From contig WQXU01000003.1 of the NCBI GenBank assembly GCA_009781635.1, positions 1-64,000 on the forward strand: 64,000 nucleotides of DNA. The letters are read 5' to 3'. This document shows positions 1 through 8,359 of this stretch, in pieces; positions within the stretch are counted from its first letter, which is position 1; each line of letters begins with the position of its first letter. The notes beneath the pieces were generated by a model, which worked only from the letters and a program-made list of their open reading frames with translations, made no database searches and was not told the DNA's origin. Origin of the DNA: Treponema sp. Its GTDB lineage: Bacteria > Spirochaetota > Spirochaetia > Treponematales > Breznakiellaceae. Made by a program: the position numbers and the translations under genes.

Positions 1-357
<357 letters not shown>

Positions 358-1116
358 ATGCAAAGAAAAGTTAAACGTATTGCAATTATAGCAATAGTTG
401 GATTTGTTGCAACAACCCTGTTAATAACAGGATGTGACAATGGCAACAAACCATGTTCTCACACTGGCGGAGCTGTCGCAACTTGTACGACTGCTCAAAC
501 CTGTACCAAATGCGGTGTTGTTATACAAGCCGCACTTGGGCATGATCATGTCAGCAGTCTAATCTGTAAAAGAACTGTATGTGACCATCAATATGCATTA
601 GGCGACCAAGGACCAGCAGGCGGAATAATCATATACCGTTTAGAAACTGGCTTTACAATGACCGATGATGATTCAACTGCCTATTATCTTGAAGCCGCGC
701 CTGCAAATATGCCAGAATTTCTAAGATGGTCAACTTTAACTTGGGGAGAATATGAAGCATCTGGATATGATAATTCGCTATGGATTGATATACCAGGAAC
801 AGGAACGGCTATTGGAACAGGAAGAAAAAACACCGCATTAATACTTGCCCTTGATCCGACAGCGCCTGCGGCGCTTGCTTGCAAAGATTATTTTACAGAA
901 GAATACGAAAGTTTTAATGACTGGTTCTTGCCAAGCAGAGACGAACTTAATCAGCTATATCTTAGGCGTGCTGATTTAGATTTATCGTCAGGTTGGTTCT
1001 GGTCTTCGTCGCAGGGCACCATCTTCTACGCGTGGGGTCAGAGTTTCGACATTGGCGATCAGGCCGGCAACTACAAGGACTACGACTTCAATGTCCGTGC
1101 AGTCCGGGCTTTTTAA
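358..1116 (+). CDS. DGR target: surface lipoprotein with DUF1566/FGE-like C-terminal domain
   Basis: This 252-residue protein has a lipoprotein signal peptide with lipobox LITGC (Cys26), so it should be exported and lipid-anchored. Residues 30-75 hold a Cys/His-rich segment (CSHTGG, CTKCG, GHDH, CDHQY) that may bind metal. Residues from about 85 form a DUF1566 or formylglycine-enzyme-like module with GPAGGIIIY, WFLPSRDEL and a terminal VRAVRAF, the C-type-lectin-like class of folds that DGRs diversify. Residues 213-250 are the variable repeat matching the downstream TR. Avd, TR and RT follow on the same strand. The ligand is unknown; by analogy with Treponema and Legionella DGR lipoproteins, a surface binding role is likely (inference). 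Start: ATG 358 with GAGG seven bases upstream. Confidence 0.9.
   Translation: MQRKVKRIAIIAIVGFVATTLLITGCDNGNKPCSHTGGAVATCTTAQTCTKCGVVIQAALGHDHVSSLICKRTVCDHQYALGDQGPAGGIIIYRLETGFTMTDDDSTAYYLEAAPANMPEFLRWSTLTWGEYEASGYDNSLWIDIPGTGTAIGTGRKNTALILALDPTAPAALACKDYFTEEYESFNDWFLPSRDELNQLYLRRADLDLSSGWFWSSSQGTIFYAWGQSFDIGDQAGNYKDYDFNVRAVRAF
994..1108 (+). repeat. DGR variable repeat (VR)
   Basis: This lies at the 3' end of the target gene and aligns without gaps to 1686-1800 (offset 692). From 997 to 1108 it differs from the TR at 19 positions, all adenine in the TR, with no difference at any C, G or T. Adding codon 994-996 (TGG against TR AAA) gives 22. The last 28 bases (1081-1108) carry only three changes and end in the GC-rich invariant segment GTCCGTGCAGTCCGGG, which should act as the IMH. 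The first non-adenine mismatches lie at 993 and 1109. Confidence 0.95.
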
Positions 1117-1140
1117 CTATTTAACCCTTTAACTATTTCA

Positions 1141-1160
1141 TTGCCGCCGCAAGGCGGCAA
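1141..1160 (+). promoter_or_regulatory. 8-bp stem / GCAA-loop hairpin just downstream of VR
   Basis: TTGCCGCC and GGCGGCAA form a perfect eight-base stem around GCAA, 32 bases after the VR end. DGR targets in other systems carry a hairpin or cruciform with eight-base stem and four-base loop downstream of the VR that stimulates mutagenic homing. The following AATTTTATTTTT would also let this act as an intrinsic terminator for the target gene. Both roles are inference. Confidence 0.7.
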
Positions 1161-1190
1161 AATTTTATTTTTGGAATTTAGGATATTATT

Positions 1191-1532
1191 TTGGCGTTGT
1201 ATTATGATTTACCAGTATTCAATGACACATATCGGCTAACCTTGAAAATATTTGAACTAACAAAAAACTTTTCAAGGGAATACAAATTTACATTGGGGCA
1301 GGATATGAAAAGAGATTGTTTAATGCTTGTTCGTAGTATTTATCGCGCTAATAAAAATAAAGAAAGGACGGTTTATTTGGAACAGTTTTTAGATGAATTT
1401 GAAGTTCTAAAATTAGAAATTCGTCTTTGCAAGGATCTGCATCTTATCACCATTAAACAACAGGCTCAGCTTGTTCTTGCTATGGACAGGATAGGAAAAC
1501 AGATAACGGGATGGCGTAACGCTTCGCGTTAA
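1191..1532 (+). CDS. avd: Avd-like DGR accessory variability determinant
   Basis: This 113-residue protein is predicted mostly helical, with the segment YKFTLGQDMKRD near residues 31-42, typical of the Avd / four-helix-bundle family (also related to S23-type proteins). Avd forms a pentameric barrel that binds the DGR reverse transcriptase and the TR RNA and is needed for mutagenic cDNA synthesis. The likely start is TTG 1191, because AGGAT lies about six bases upstream and no ATG occurs at a sensible N-terminus. It lies between target gene and TR, the usual arrangement in treponemal DGRs. The assignment rests on motif, size and position rather than on a search. Confidence 0.85.
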   Translation: MALYYDLPVFNDTYRLTLKIFELTKNFSREYKFTLGQDMKRDCLMLVRSIYRANKNKERTVYLEQFLDEFEVLKLEIRLCKDLHLITIKQQAQLVLAMDRIGKQITGWRNASR

Positions 1533-1645
1533 ACTTTCCTGTGCCAGATTTTCTTGTGTTACGGCATAAGAAAGCGAGCAAGGTTTTTGTGTAAAAGCGG
1601 TGCGGAAACCGACAGGCGCTTTTTGCCAAATCGGTACAGATAGCT

Positions 1646-1675
1646 GTGACGGGCAATCGTCCGTCTTGGTATAAT
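1646..1675 (+). promoter_or_regulatory. Candidate promoter for the TR RNA
   Basis: TATAAT at 1670-1675 is preceded by TGG, giving an extended -10. A weak -35 (GTGACG, 1646-1651) lies 18 bases upstream. The predicted transcript start near 1682 falls a few bases before the TR, so this could make a TR-RT transcript independent of the target gene. The wider stretch 1533-1685 contains no convincing gene. Confidence 0.5.
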
Positions 1676-1685
1676 ATCCGCACTG

Positions 1686-1800
1686 AAATTCTGGTCTTCG
1701 TCGCAGAACAACATCAACAACGCGTGGAATCAGAATTTCGACAATGGCAATCAGAACGACAACAACAAGAACAACGACAACAATGTCCGTGCAGTCCGGG
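1686..1800 (+). repeat. DGR template repeat (TR)
   Basis: This is a non-coding copy of the target's 3' end, rich in adenine. Read in the VR frame it is dominated by AAY (Asn) codons interspersed with fixed codons: KFWSSSQNNINNAWN, then QNFDNGNQNDNNKNNDNN, then VRAVRGF. AAY codons can reach 15 amino acids by adenine mutagenesis without creating a stop. The boundaries are set by the first non-adenine mismatches (1685 and 1801). An open frame crossing the TR is incidental. Confidence 0.95.
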
Positions 1801-1816
1801 GTTTTACACAAAGCAA

Positions 1817-1860
1817 ACAGGATTAAATCCTGTGGGGTTATCTGAGAATTCGGATAACCC
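1817..1860 (+). other. Two tandem hairpins between TR and reverse transcriptase
   Basis: 1817-1833 folds as ACAGGAT-TAA-ATCCTGT and 1835-1860 as GGGTTATC...GATAACCC with a ten-base loop, followed by TTTCTTTTT. DGR template RNAs need structured sequence downstream of the TR to prime and guide cDNA synthesis, so these may be part of that RNA. The second hairpin with its T-rich tail could also be a terminator or attenuator before the RT gene. Confidence 0.6.
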
Positions 1861-1878
1861 TTTCTTTTTGGAATTAAA

Positions 1879-3087
1879 ATGCAGTTAGAACTATTTGATT
1901 ATAAAATACCTCTTGAAGACATTTTTGCCGCATATTACGAATGCCGTAAAAACAAACGTAATAAAATCGGCGCATTGCAATTTGAAGTTGATTTAGAAAA
2001 AAACCTTGTTGAATTATGGGAAGAAATTAATTCTGGAACATGGCAGCCGCGCCCATCAACGGTATTTATAGTTGAAAAACCTGTAACTCGTGAAATATTC
2101 GCTGCCGCTTTTCGGGATAGAATCGTACATCATTTGGTTATTGGCAGATTAAATCACCTTTTTGAAAAACATTTTATTTATGACAGTTATTCATGCAGAA
2201 TGGGTAAAGGCACTCACTTTGGCGTTTCACGCGCAGCGCGGTTTATCCGCAGGACAGAACCAGCCGCCGAGCGAGCATTTGTGAGCGAGGGTTCCCGCTC
2301 GGTACCGTCATGGGTACTTAAAATAGATATTCGCGGCTACTTTATGAGTATTAACAGAATAATACTCTATAATAAACTGGAATTATTTATAAATGAACGA
2401 TACAACGAACCAGATAAAGAGCGAATAAAAGACCTTTGCCGTATTATTGTATTTAATGAACCTGTAAAAAATTGTATTTATCACAGCCCTATGGCTTTAT
2501 GGGATAAACTTCCTAAAGATAAAAGCTTGTTTACTGCGCGTCAAGACTGCGGTCTTCCAATTGGCAATTTAACAAGCCAAGTGCTCGCAAATTATTACCT
2601 GACTTGTTTTGATCATTTCATAAAAAAAGATTGCGGAATTTTAAATTATGGACGTTATGTAGATGACTGCATTTTTGTACACCACTCTCGTACTTTTCTG
2701 AAAAACCTTATCCCAAGAATCAAAGAATATTTATGGAATAATTTAGGACTTACGGTTCATTCAAAGAAAATATATCTGCAACCCTGCCAAAACGGGGTTA
2801 AGTTTTTAGGTTGTTTTATTAAGCCGTCTCATATAGTTACCAATCACAGAACCATTACAAATTTTAAACAATCTGTTGTTTTTCATAATAATATTGCTTT
2901 AGATCATAAACCGGATAAAGAAGAACGGAACTCTTTTATTTCTTCAATTAATTCGTATTTGGGAATATTGAAACATTATAAAACTTACAAGAAAAGGAAA
3001 CATATAGCCAAATATTTAATATCACCTCTTTGGTTTAAACATACGTTTATTCCAAGCATGGAATTTGGGAAAATTGTTAAGAAATAG
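1879..3087 (+). CDS. DGR reverse transcriptase
   Basis: This 402-residue reverse transcriptase has motif A as KIDIRGYF (Asp150), the DGR-specific motif IGNLTSQ at 228-234 in place of the retroviral/group II QGxxxSP, and the catalytic YVDD at 260-263. The DGR enzyme makes cDNA from the TR RNA and misincorporates at adenines. The product then replaces the VR. It starts at ATG 1879, 78 bases after the TR, and no transposase or intron features flank it. Residues 130-142, just before motif A, are encoded by a palindromic GC-rich insert (2267-2302) that looks acquired. Reading frame and catalytic residues are intact, so the enzyme is probably active. Confidence 0.95.
   Translation: MQLELFDYKIPLEDIFAAYYECRKNKRNKIGALQFEVDLEKNLVELWEEINSGTWQPRPSTVFIVEKPVTREIFAAAFRDRIVHHLVIGRLNHLFEKHFIYDSYSCRMGKGTHFGVSRAARFIRRTEPAAERAFVSEGSRSVPSWVLKIDIRGYFMSINRIILYNKLELFINERYNEPDKERIKDLCRIIVFNEPVKNCIYHSPMALWDKLPKDKSLFTARQDCGLPIGNLTSQVLANYYLTCFDHFIKKDCGILNYGRYVDDCIFVHHSRTFLKNLIPRIKEYLWNNLGLTVHSKKIYLQPCQNGVKFLGCFIKPSHIVTNHRTITNFKQSVVFHNNIALDHKPDKEERNSFISSINSYLGILKHYKTYKKRKHIAKYLISPLWFKHTFIPSMEFGKIVKK
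2267..2302. repeat. REP-like palindromic insert inside the RT gene
   Basis: CCGAGCG and CGCTCGG arms surround a GC-rich core with a repeated GAGCGAG/GAGCGAGG word. The composition contrasts with the AT-rich gene around it, and the insert keeps the reading frame. It resembles short intragenic palindromic repeats known from other bacteria. Only this copy was seen in the window. Confidence 0.5.
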
Positions 3088-3123
3088 TATTTGAAAAAAT
3101 GTAAATATAAATAAAAAATATTT

Positions 3124-3222
3124 TCAAAAAAGTTTACGCGCTTCAAGCGAAAGATTTTCAAGTTGTTTGTTCAGTATTTCATTGTACGCATCCACCGATG
3201 TCAATTGATCTGCTGATGCTTT
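3124..3222 (-). pseudogene. Possible gene remnant
   Basis: On the minus strand a short open stretch of about 32 codons (containing DAYNEILNKQLENLSLEARK) ends in TGA and is preceded in frame by another TGA. It looks like amphipathic helical protein sequence but has no start codon and no Shine-Dalgarno. It may be the decayed end of a gene lost between the DGR and the LRR gene, or chance. Confidence 0.25.
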
Positions 3223-3252
3223 TCATCGCTCCTTAAAAAACCTGTCTTTTAA

Positions 3253-6200
3253 TCATGATTGATTATATTCAAATGTACATTTAGAAAAATCCTTTTTTTT
3301 CAAATCATTTTTATTTATTATTACACTTTGACAGCCTTCTTCCATATAATCTTCCCCTATCTGTAAAAGTATAATATTGTTTTTATCTTCCATAAATTCA
3401 ATAACTTCATCTTCTGATGCATTGCAATTTGAATAAATACCGTAGATTTTTGACATTTCACATCCTGCAGAATAATCCCATTCTTTTTCTTCATATTCAT
3501 CTTCATCATCATCATATTCTTCTTCAATGTACCTTGATTCAATATTTTCTGTTTCCATTTTATAACCCTTAATTATTTTACCCATAAAACATTGATCTTC
3601 ATGTATTTTTGTTATTCTTTTTAAGGATTGAATGTTTTTAGATGAGTAAAAAACTTGGCAATTTTCTAAATTATGATCTACAAAGAAAAAGATAAAACCG
3701 GTTTCCGGTAAAAGCCCGATTTTATCAAAAGGTTTTATTTCTGAACAATTTAATTGTGCCATAAAAAAATAGTCTTCCGGATATTTTATATCATCAGGTA
3801 AATCAACTACTGGTCCGCCAATTCTTGAACATCCTAAAGGAATATCAGTTTCCAAATAATTGTCATATTCATCAAATCCATCAGAATTATTTTTTGCTTC
3901 ATATCCCCTCTTCGAAAGAACTAATCTGATTAGATCATAATTATCTGCAGATTCTTTGGTCTGTTTTAATTCAACTATATCTTCAACTTTAATTTTAACT
4001 TTTTCGTCAAACACCGAATTTATCTCGCCTTTAGCCGCAAGTTTTATGTTCTTGCCCAAAGTAACGCTGGTAAACTCATTATCTAAAAACGCTCCCTTCC
4101 CAATCAAAGTGACATTTACCGGAATAACCAGCTGCTTGATACCGTTGCTCCTGAACGCGTCTTCCCCTATTTCGATAACACTTGCGGGTATGATTAAACT
4201 TACAATCTTATTATACGCAAATCCGCCAAGATGAGTGAGGCTATTGGGAATTGTAATATTTGTTATATTGTTTTCGCAAAAGGCATCTTTTTCGATTTCT
4301 TTTACACTGTCGGGAATTGCCGCACTGGTAAGTTTATTATAAGCAAAAGCATTTTTTCCAATCCTGGTAACACTATTGGGAATTGTAATATTTGTAAGCT
4401 CGTTCCTTCTAAATCCATTCAGGGAAATAACGCTGTTTGGAATCGTTAGACTTGTTAGTTTATTATTTGCGAACGCATCTTTTCCGATTTTTGTAACGCT
4501 GTCAGGAATTGTTAAACTTGTCAGTTTATTTTCCAAAAACGCATCTTCTTCTATCTCTTTGACACTGTCAGGAATAGTTAAACTGGTTATCTGGTTTCTG
4601 TTAAAGCCGCCAAGAGAGGTAACACTTTTTGGAATTGATATACCGGTAAATTTATTATCCTCAAATGCGCATTTCTCGATGCAAGTAACAGTTTCAGGGA
4701 TTGTAACCTTAGAAAGTTTATTGCCGCCAAAACCGTTAAGGGATGCAATGCCTCTGCCGATTGTTACGTTTGTCAGTTGATTGCCGGAAAAAGCGGCAAA
4801 CTCAATATACTTAACGTTGTCAGGTATAACTATACTTGTTAACTCGTTTTGCATAAACGCCATCCTTGCGATCCTTTCAACGCTGCCGCCAAGTTTAAGG
4901 TTATTAAGATCGTTTTGCGAAAAAGCGTGTTCTCCGATTGTTTTAACTTTACCGGGTATTACAATATCTCTTTTTGTTGTCTTCCCAAACGATTTATTAA
5001 ACGCATTCTTTCCGATATTAACAAGGCTATCCGGCAGCGTTAAACTATTTAGTTCGTTTTGCGCAAACGCCCTGTCTCCTATCTCGACAAGGGAGTTTGG
5101 AAACGTAATATCAGTAAGTTTCTTTTTTTCAAACGCGGCAAAACCGATACCGGAAATTGGAGTTCCCTGTATTTGTTCGGGGATTTTTACAGCTCCGCCT
5201 TTTCCTGTGTATTCATTGATTATCAAAGATCTTGCGTCTGCGGATAATTCAACCTTGTACTCTCCATGTATACTTCTGTTTGCTTCAAATGCGTTTTCAC
5301 CGAGAGTAACATTATTGCCGTATTTAACGTTTGCAAGGCTGTTTTTCTTAAACGCCAAAGCGCCGATTGATGAAACACTGTCAGGAATAACAACGCTTGG
5401 CAACTGGTTGGCTTCAAACGCTCTATCGCCGATACTCGTTACATTCTTACCGATTGTAAGACTTGTTAGCTTGTTTTCGTAAAAAGCTTCTTTTCCAATA
5501 TTTGTAACGCCGTTTCCAATTACAGCCGAAACAAGAGCGTTTTTCTCAAACGCATCGCTTTCAATAATTGTTACGCTGTCTGGAATCGTGATATTTGCAA
5601 GGGCGTTTTTCTCAAACGAACGTTCGCCGATGCGTGTTACGCTTTTGGGAATATCAATACTTGTAAGCTGGTTTTCCGCAAACGAGCTTTTATGGATATT
5701 CGTAACAGTACCGGGTATTACAATACTATTAAGTTTCTTTCTGAAAAACGCAAAATCTCCAATCTCTGTGACAGGCAGATCCAAAAACTGTATTGGAATA
5801 TCTACAGAGCCGCCCTTTCCGTGATATTCGTAAATTTTTATGGAATTGCCGGCATTAGACCGGATTACTTCAAACTCGTAATCGCCTTCTTTCTTTCTGG
5901 TATCGGTAAGAGCATCAACTGCAGCCGCGCTCTCCGTTTTTATCGGATTCTCGCCAAACGCATCCTGCCCTATATCTTTTACGCTTTTTGGAATATCTAT
6001 ATTTGTTATTTTGTTTTTATAGAATGCTCTTCTGGCAATAGCGGTAACGCTGTCGGGGATAATTACGCTTGTAAGTTGATTTTCTGAAAACGCAGTTTGT
6101 CCGATTTTTGTAACGCTGCCGGGAATTATAATACTTGTAAGATTCCTTCGCATAAATGCGCCATTGCCGATTTCTGTAACAGGTTTTCCTTGTATTAACG

Positions 6201-6483
6201 AAGGAATTTGAATATCAGTTTTATCACCCCAGTATCTCTTTATCGTTATAGAGCCGCTTTGCTCTTCAAACTCAAAACCGTCTATTCTGTTTTCTTCTGT
6301 TTGCGGCTGTGCCGTAGCTTGCTGCGCCGGGACTTGTTTTGCCATGATATCTCGTATGCTTTCCCAGTAAGCGGCAGTACCGGCATTAGGCGCTTTTGCG
6401 TAGCTATCCATTACTGTTTTTGCGATTGGTTCGGGATAGATGGATGTTATAAGGGTTTCTACTTCTTTTTTAATTTGTTCCAT
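3253..6483 (-). CDS. BspA-like leucine-rich-repeat protein with DUF1963-like C-terminus
   Basis: This 1,076-residue protein has about 29 units of a 22-residue LRR (pattern VTxIGxxAFxxNxLTSLTIPxS) between residues 80 and 820, the treponemal BspA/TpLRR type. The repeats fall in three blocks, each introduced by a beta-rich spacer (EFE...SIxIxxYxGKGGxVxIP). Four units are 20-residue variants with SLxGFxxN. The last 200 residues contain GGxxxxPxDxxYPxDYFFMAQLN and GFIFFFV, typical of DUF1963/YwqG. BspA proteins usually mediate protein or host-surface binding, but this one has no signal peptide or lipobox, so location is unclear. The start ATG is supported by AAAGGA five bases upstream. The repeats make the gene prone to length variation. 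Confidence 0.85.
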   Translation of the reverse strand: MEQIKKEVETLITSIYPEPIAKTVMDSYAKAPNAGTAAYWESIRDIMAKQVPAQQATAQPQTEENRIDGFEFEEQSGSITIKRYWGDKTDIQIPSLIQGKPVTEIGNGAFMRRNLTSIIIPGSVTKIGQTAFSENQLTSVIIPDSVTAIARRAFYKNKITNIDIPKSVKDIGQDAFGENPIKTESAAAVDALTDTRKKEGDYEFEVIRSNAGNSIKIYEYHGKGGSVDIPIQFLDLPVTEIGDFAFFRKKLNSIVIPGTVTNIHKSSFAENQLTSIDIPKSVTRIGERSFEKNALANITIPDSVTIIESDAFEKNALVSAVIGNGVTNIGKEAFYENKLTSLTIGKNVTSIGDRAFEANQLPSVVIPDSVSSIGALAFKKNSLANVKYGNNVTLGENAFEANRSIHGEYKVELSADARSLIINEYTGKGGAVKIPEQIQGTPISGIGFAAFEKKKLTDITFPNSLVEIGDRAFAQNELNSLTLPDSLVNIGKNAFNKSFGKTTKRDIVIPGKVKTIGEHAFSQNDLNNLKLGGSVERIARMAFMQNELTSIVIPDNVKYIEFAAFSGNQLTNVTIGRGIASLNGFGGNKLSKVTIPETVTCIEKCAFEDNKFTGISIPKSVTSLGGFNRNQITSLTIPDSVKEIEEDAFLENKLTSLTIPDSVTKIGKDAFANNKLTSLTIPNSVISLNGFRRNELTNITIPNSVTRIGKNAFAYNKLTSAAIPDSVKEIEKDAFCENNITNITIPNSLTHLGGFAYNKIVSLIIPASVIEIGEDAFRSNGIKQLVIPVNVTLIGKGAFLDNEFTSVTLGKNIKLAAKGEINSVFDEKVKIKVEDIVELKQTKESADNYDLIRLVLSKRGYEAKNNSDGFDEYDNYLETDIPLGCSRIGGPVVDLPDDIKYPEDYFFMAQLNCSEIKPFDKIGLLPETGFIFFFVDHNLENCQVFYSSKNIQSLKRITKIHEDQCFMGKIIKGYKMETENIESRYIEEEYDDDEDEYEEKEWDYSAGCEMSKIYGIYSNCNASEDEVIEFMEDKNNIILLQIGEDYMEEGCQSVIINKNDLKKKDFSKCTFEYNQS

Positions 6484-6706
6484 TATTTTATCCTTTATTT
6501 ATATTATAAGATAAATATATATAAATAATTAAAACATAACTATGCTCAAAAAACAAATATTTTTGTCCGAAATCATCGCTTATTCAGGCTGCCCCAAACC
6601 TTACCAACAACCAGAACGTTAGACGAAAGAAGCAAAAAGAACTAAAAAAAAGGTTTTTAACTGCTCTAAAATAGGTTGTAGCGGGAGCGTGTCTGAATTA
6701 CTGAGT

Positions 6707-7060
6707 TCAACTTTTCTTGTGTTTTCCCCATAATTTAAGTGCGTTATCAAGGTTTAATTCAAAATCTGCCTTTAATTTGTCAAATGTTTTTATTAAATCA
6801 AGTAATACAGTACGATAGTTTTCATCCTCTTGTGCAGAAACAGGCATGAGAAGACGGTAAATATCCGTTTTTAAGGCTTCAGCAATGTTTATAAGGGTTT
6901 TATCACTGACCCATGTCCGGCAACCTTCTATATCTCTTACCATATTTGCGGAAATTCCGGCTTTTTCAGACAATTTTTCCTGTGATAAACCGAGTAATTC
7001 CCTGTGTCTCTTGATATTTATGGAGAGAATATTCCGTAAATCAATGGGTTTTTTCTTCAT
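6707..7060 (-). CDS. XRE-family helix-turn-helix regulator
   Basis: This 117-residue protein has an N-terminal HTH_3/XRE domain (residues 10-67) with INIKRHRELLGLSQEKLSEKAGIS and the recognition region SANMVRDIEGCR, followed by a helical tail of about 45 residues. Such proteins bind operator DNA as dimers and often control neighbouring accessory genes. It is divergent from the lipoprotein gene at 7231 and lies upstream of the LRR gene on the same strand. The 223 bases between it and the LRR gene show no other gene. The target is unknown. Confidence 0.85.
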   Translation of the reverse strand: MKKKPIDLRNILSINIKRHRELLGLSQEKLSEKAGISANMVRDIEGCRTWVSDKTLINIAEALKTDIYRLLMPVSAQEDENYRTVLLDLIKTFDKLKADFELNLDNALKLWGKHKKS

Positions 7061-7230
7061 TATACAAGAATATGATATGGTTTAATTTAATATAGGAAAA
7101 TTTGATATTATCGGTGGTATTGTATTGACAATATCATGGTTACGCGGTATATTGTTGTAAAACTGTAAAACGACAAAAGAAATTTAATTAAAATCAGGTT
7201 ATTTAAGCTTGAAAAAAAAGGAGAAAGTTA

Positions 7231-8349
7231 ATGAGAAAACTATCGGGCTTTTTGGTATTTTTATTAATTATTGCATTTGTTTTTGGAATCATTGGATGTG
7301 ACGATGACCCCAGTGGCAGTAATCCCGTTGATGAATTTGCTCAGTATTACGCACCGACATTCAGAGCAAATAACAATGGAACAGTTGATGTTATAAACCC
7401 GACTCAGCATAATATGCTGCTTTTCAGAAGGGGAGCATTAATAAACAGCAGCATTTTAGGCGGTGTAAGAGCTGGCGGTACTGCACAAATAAATTTCTCT
7501 GATAATAACGATTTTATAGTTGGCGGTTACGAAATAATATATGCTATAAAGCAGTCTGAATATGAAACAGCAAGAGGAAATTCAAATATCGATTATTCTG
7601 CAATGGTAACATATCGCAATAATTCAAGGTTTCGTATAACATTACAATCAAGATATGATGGTAATTTTGAATATATTTTATTTAATAGAAGCACAGATTG
7701 GCCTATGGAGCTTAGAAAAAATTCCATTGATGGCGAGAAAATAGCATTTCTTGCACGCGGGGAAGGTTACCATAGAGTTTATTCAGGTACATCTGAGCCA
7801 TTCATAGGTTATCCTGCATGGATTGCTTATAATAATTTAACAAGAGCTATTACTACATTCGTTCCGACAGGGAGTTTAGCATTTGGCCCTCAGACAATTC
7901 AACCTAAAACGACTCCCGATGATTTTTATTTTCCAAGCGGCGGTATAACTACTATAAATTTTGATGTAGAAATACCCTTTGCAACTATTGTGGTTACAAA
8001 CAATGCGCCATTATCTTCTCAAAGCGGTTATTTTAGGAATGCTGGCAACCGTTATACGCCGCAAAGCAGTTATCCTCTTATTACCAGCGGTTCAGTTGAA
8101 TCCTTTGAAATTCGCTCTACTGGAGCTTCTATGAATCTTAATATAGCTCTAGGTATAATGCAGGATATAATAGTTCCTGTTCGCGAGGAAAGTAATCCAT
8201 CTATTCAGCCAACGATTGAAAACGGCTGGTATTATACGGTTGAATTAAATTTTAAAGCCAGCGGCGATCCTGATGATGTAAATGATTATACAGCATGGCT
8301 TGTAAAAGCTCAGCAGATAAATCCAACTCAATTTGTGACAGCAGAATAA
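7231..8349 (+). CDS. Lipoprotein of unknown function
   Basis: This 372-residue protein has a lipoprotein signal ending in GIIGC (about residue 23), followed by an acidic linker DDDPSG. The rest is beta-rich with no domain I recognise. An AAGGAGAAAG Shine-Dalgarno precedes ATG 7231. It heads a run of three same-strand lipoprotein genes ending near 11585, and the first two share phrases about 'NNTxxTV' and late aromatic beta segments only weakly, so paralogy is uncertain. It is likely an outer-envelope protein. Confidence 0.7.
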   Translation: MRKLSGFLVFLLIIAFVFGIIGCDDDPSGSNPVDEFAQYYAPTFRANNNGTVDVINPTQHNMLLFRRGALINSSILGGVRAGGTAQINFSDNNDFIVGGYEIIYAIKQSEYETARGNSNIDYSAMVTYRNNSRFRITLQSRYDGNFEYILFNRSTDWPMELRKNSIDGEKIAFLARGEGYHRVYSGTSEPFIGYPAWIAYNNLTRAITTFVPTGSLAFGPQTIQPKTTPDDFYFPSGGITTINFDVEIPFATIVVTNNAPLSSQSGYFRNAGNRYTPQSSYPLITSGSVESFEIRSTGASMNLNIALGIMQDIIVPVREESNPSIQPTIENGWYYTVELNFKASGDPDDVNDYTAWLVKAQQINPTQFVTAE

Positions 8350-8359
8350 AATTATATCA

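Noticed and set aside
1646-1888. Open frame running through the TR
   Set aside because: The frame is incidental to an adenine-rich template; no start signal, and the TR is expected to be non-coding.
3956-6528. Series of plus-strand open frames opposite the LRR gene
   Set aside because: They mirror the repeated minus-strand codons and have no start signals or recognisable domains.
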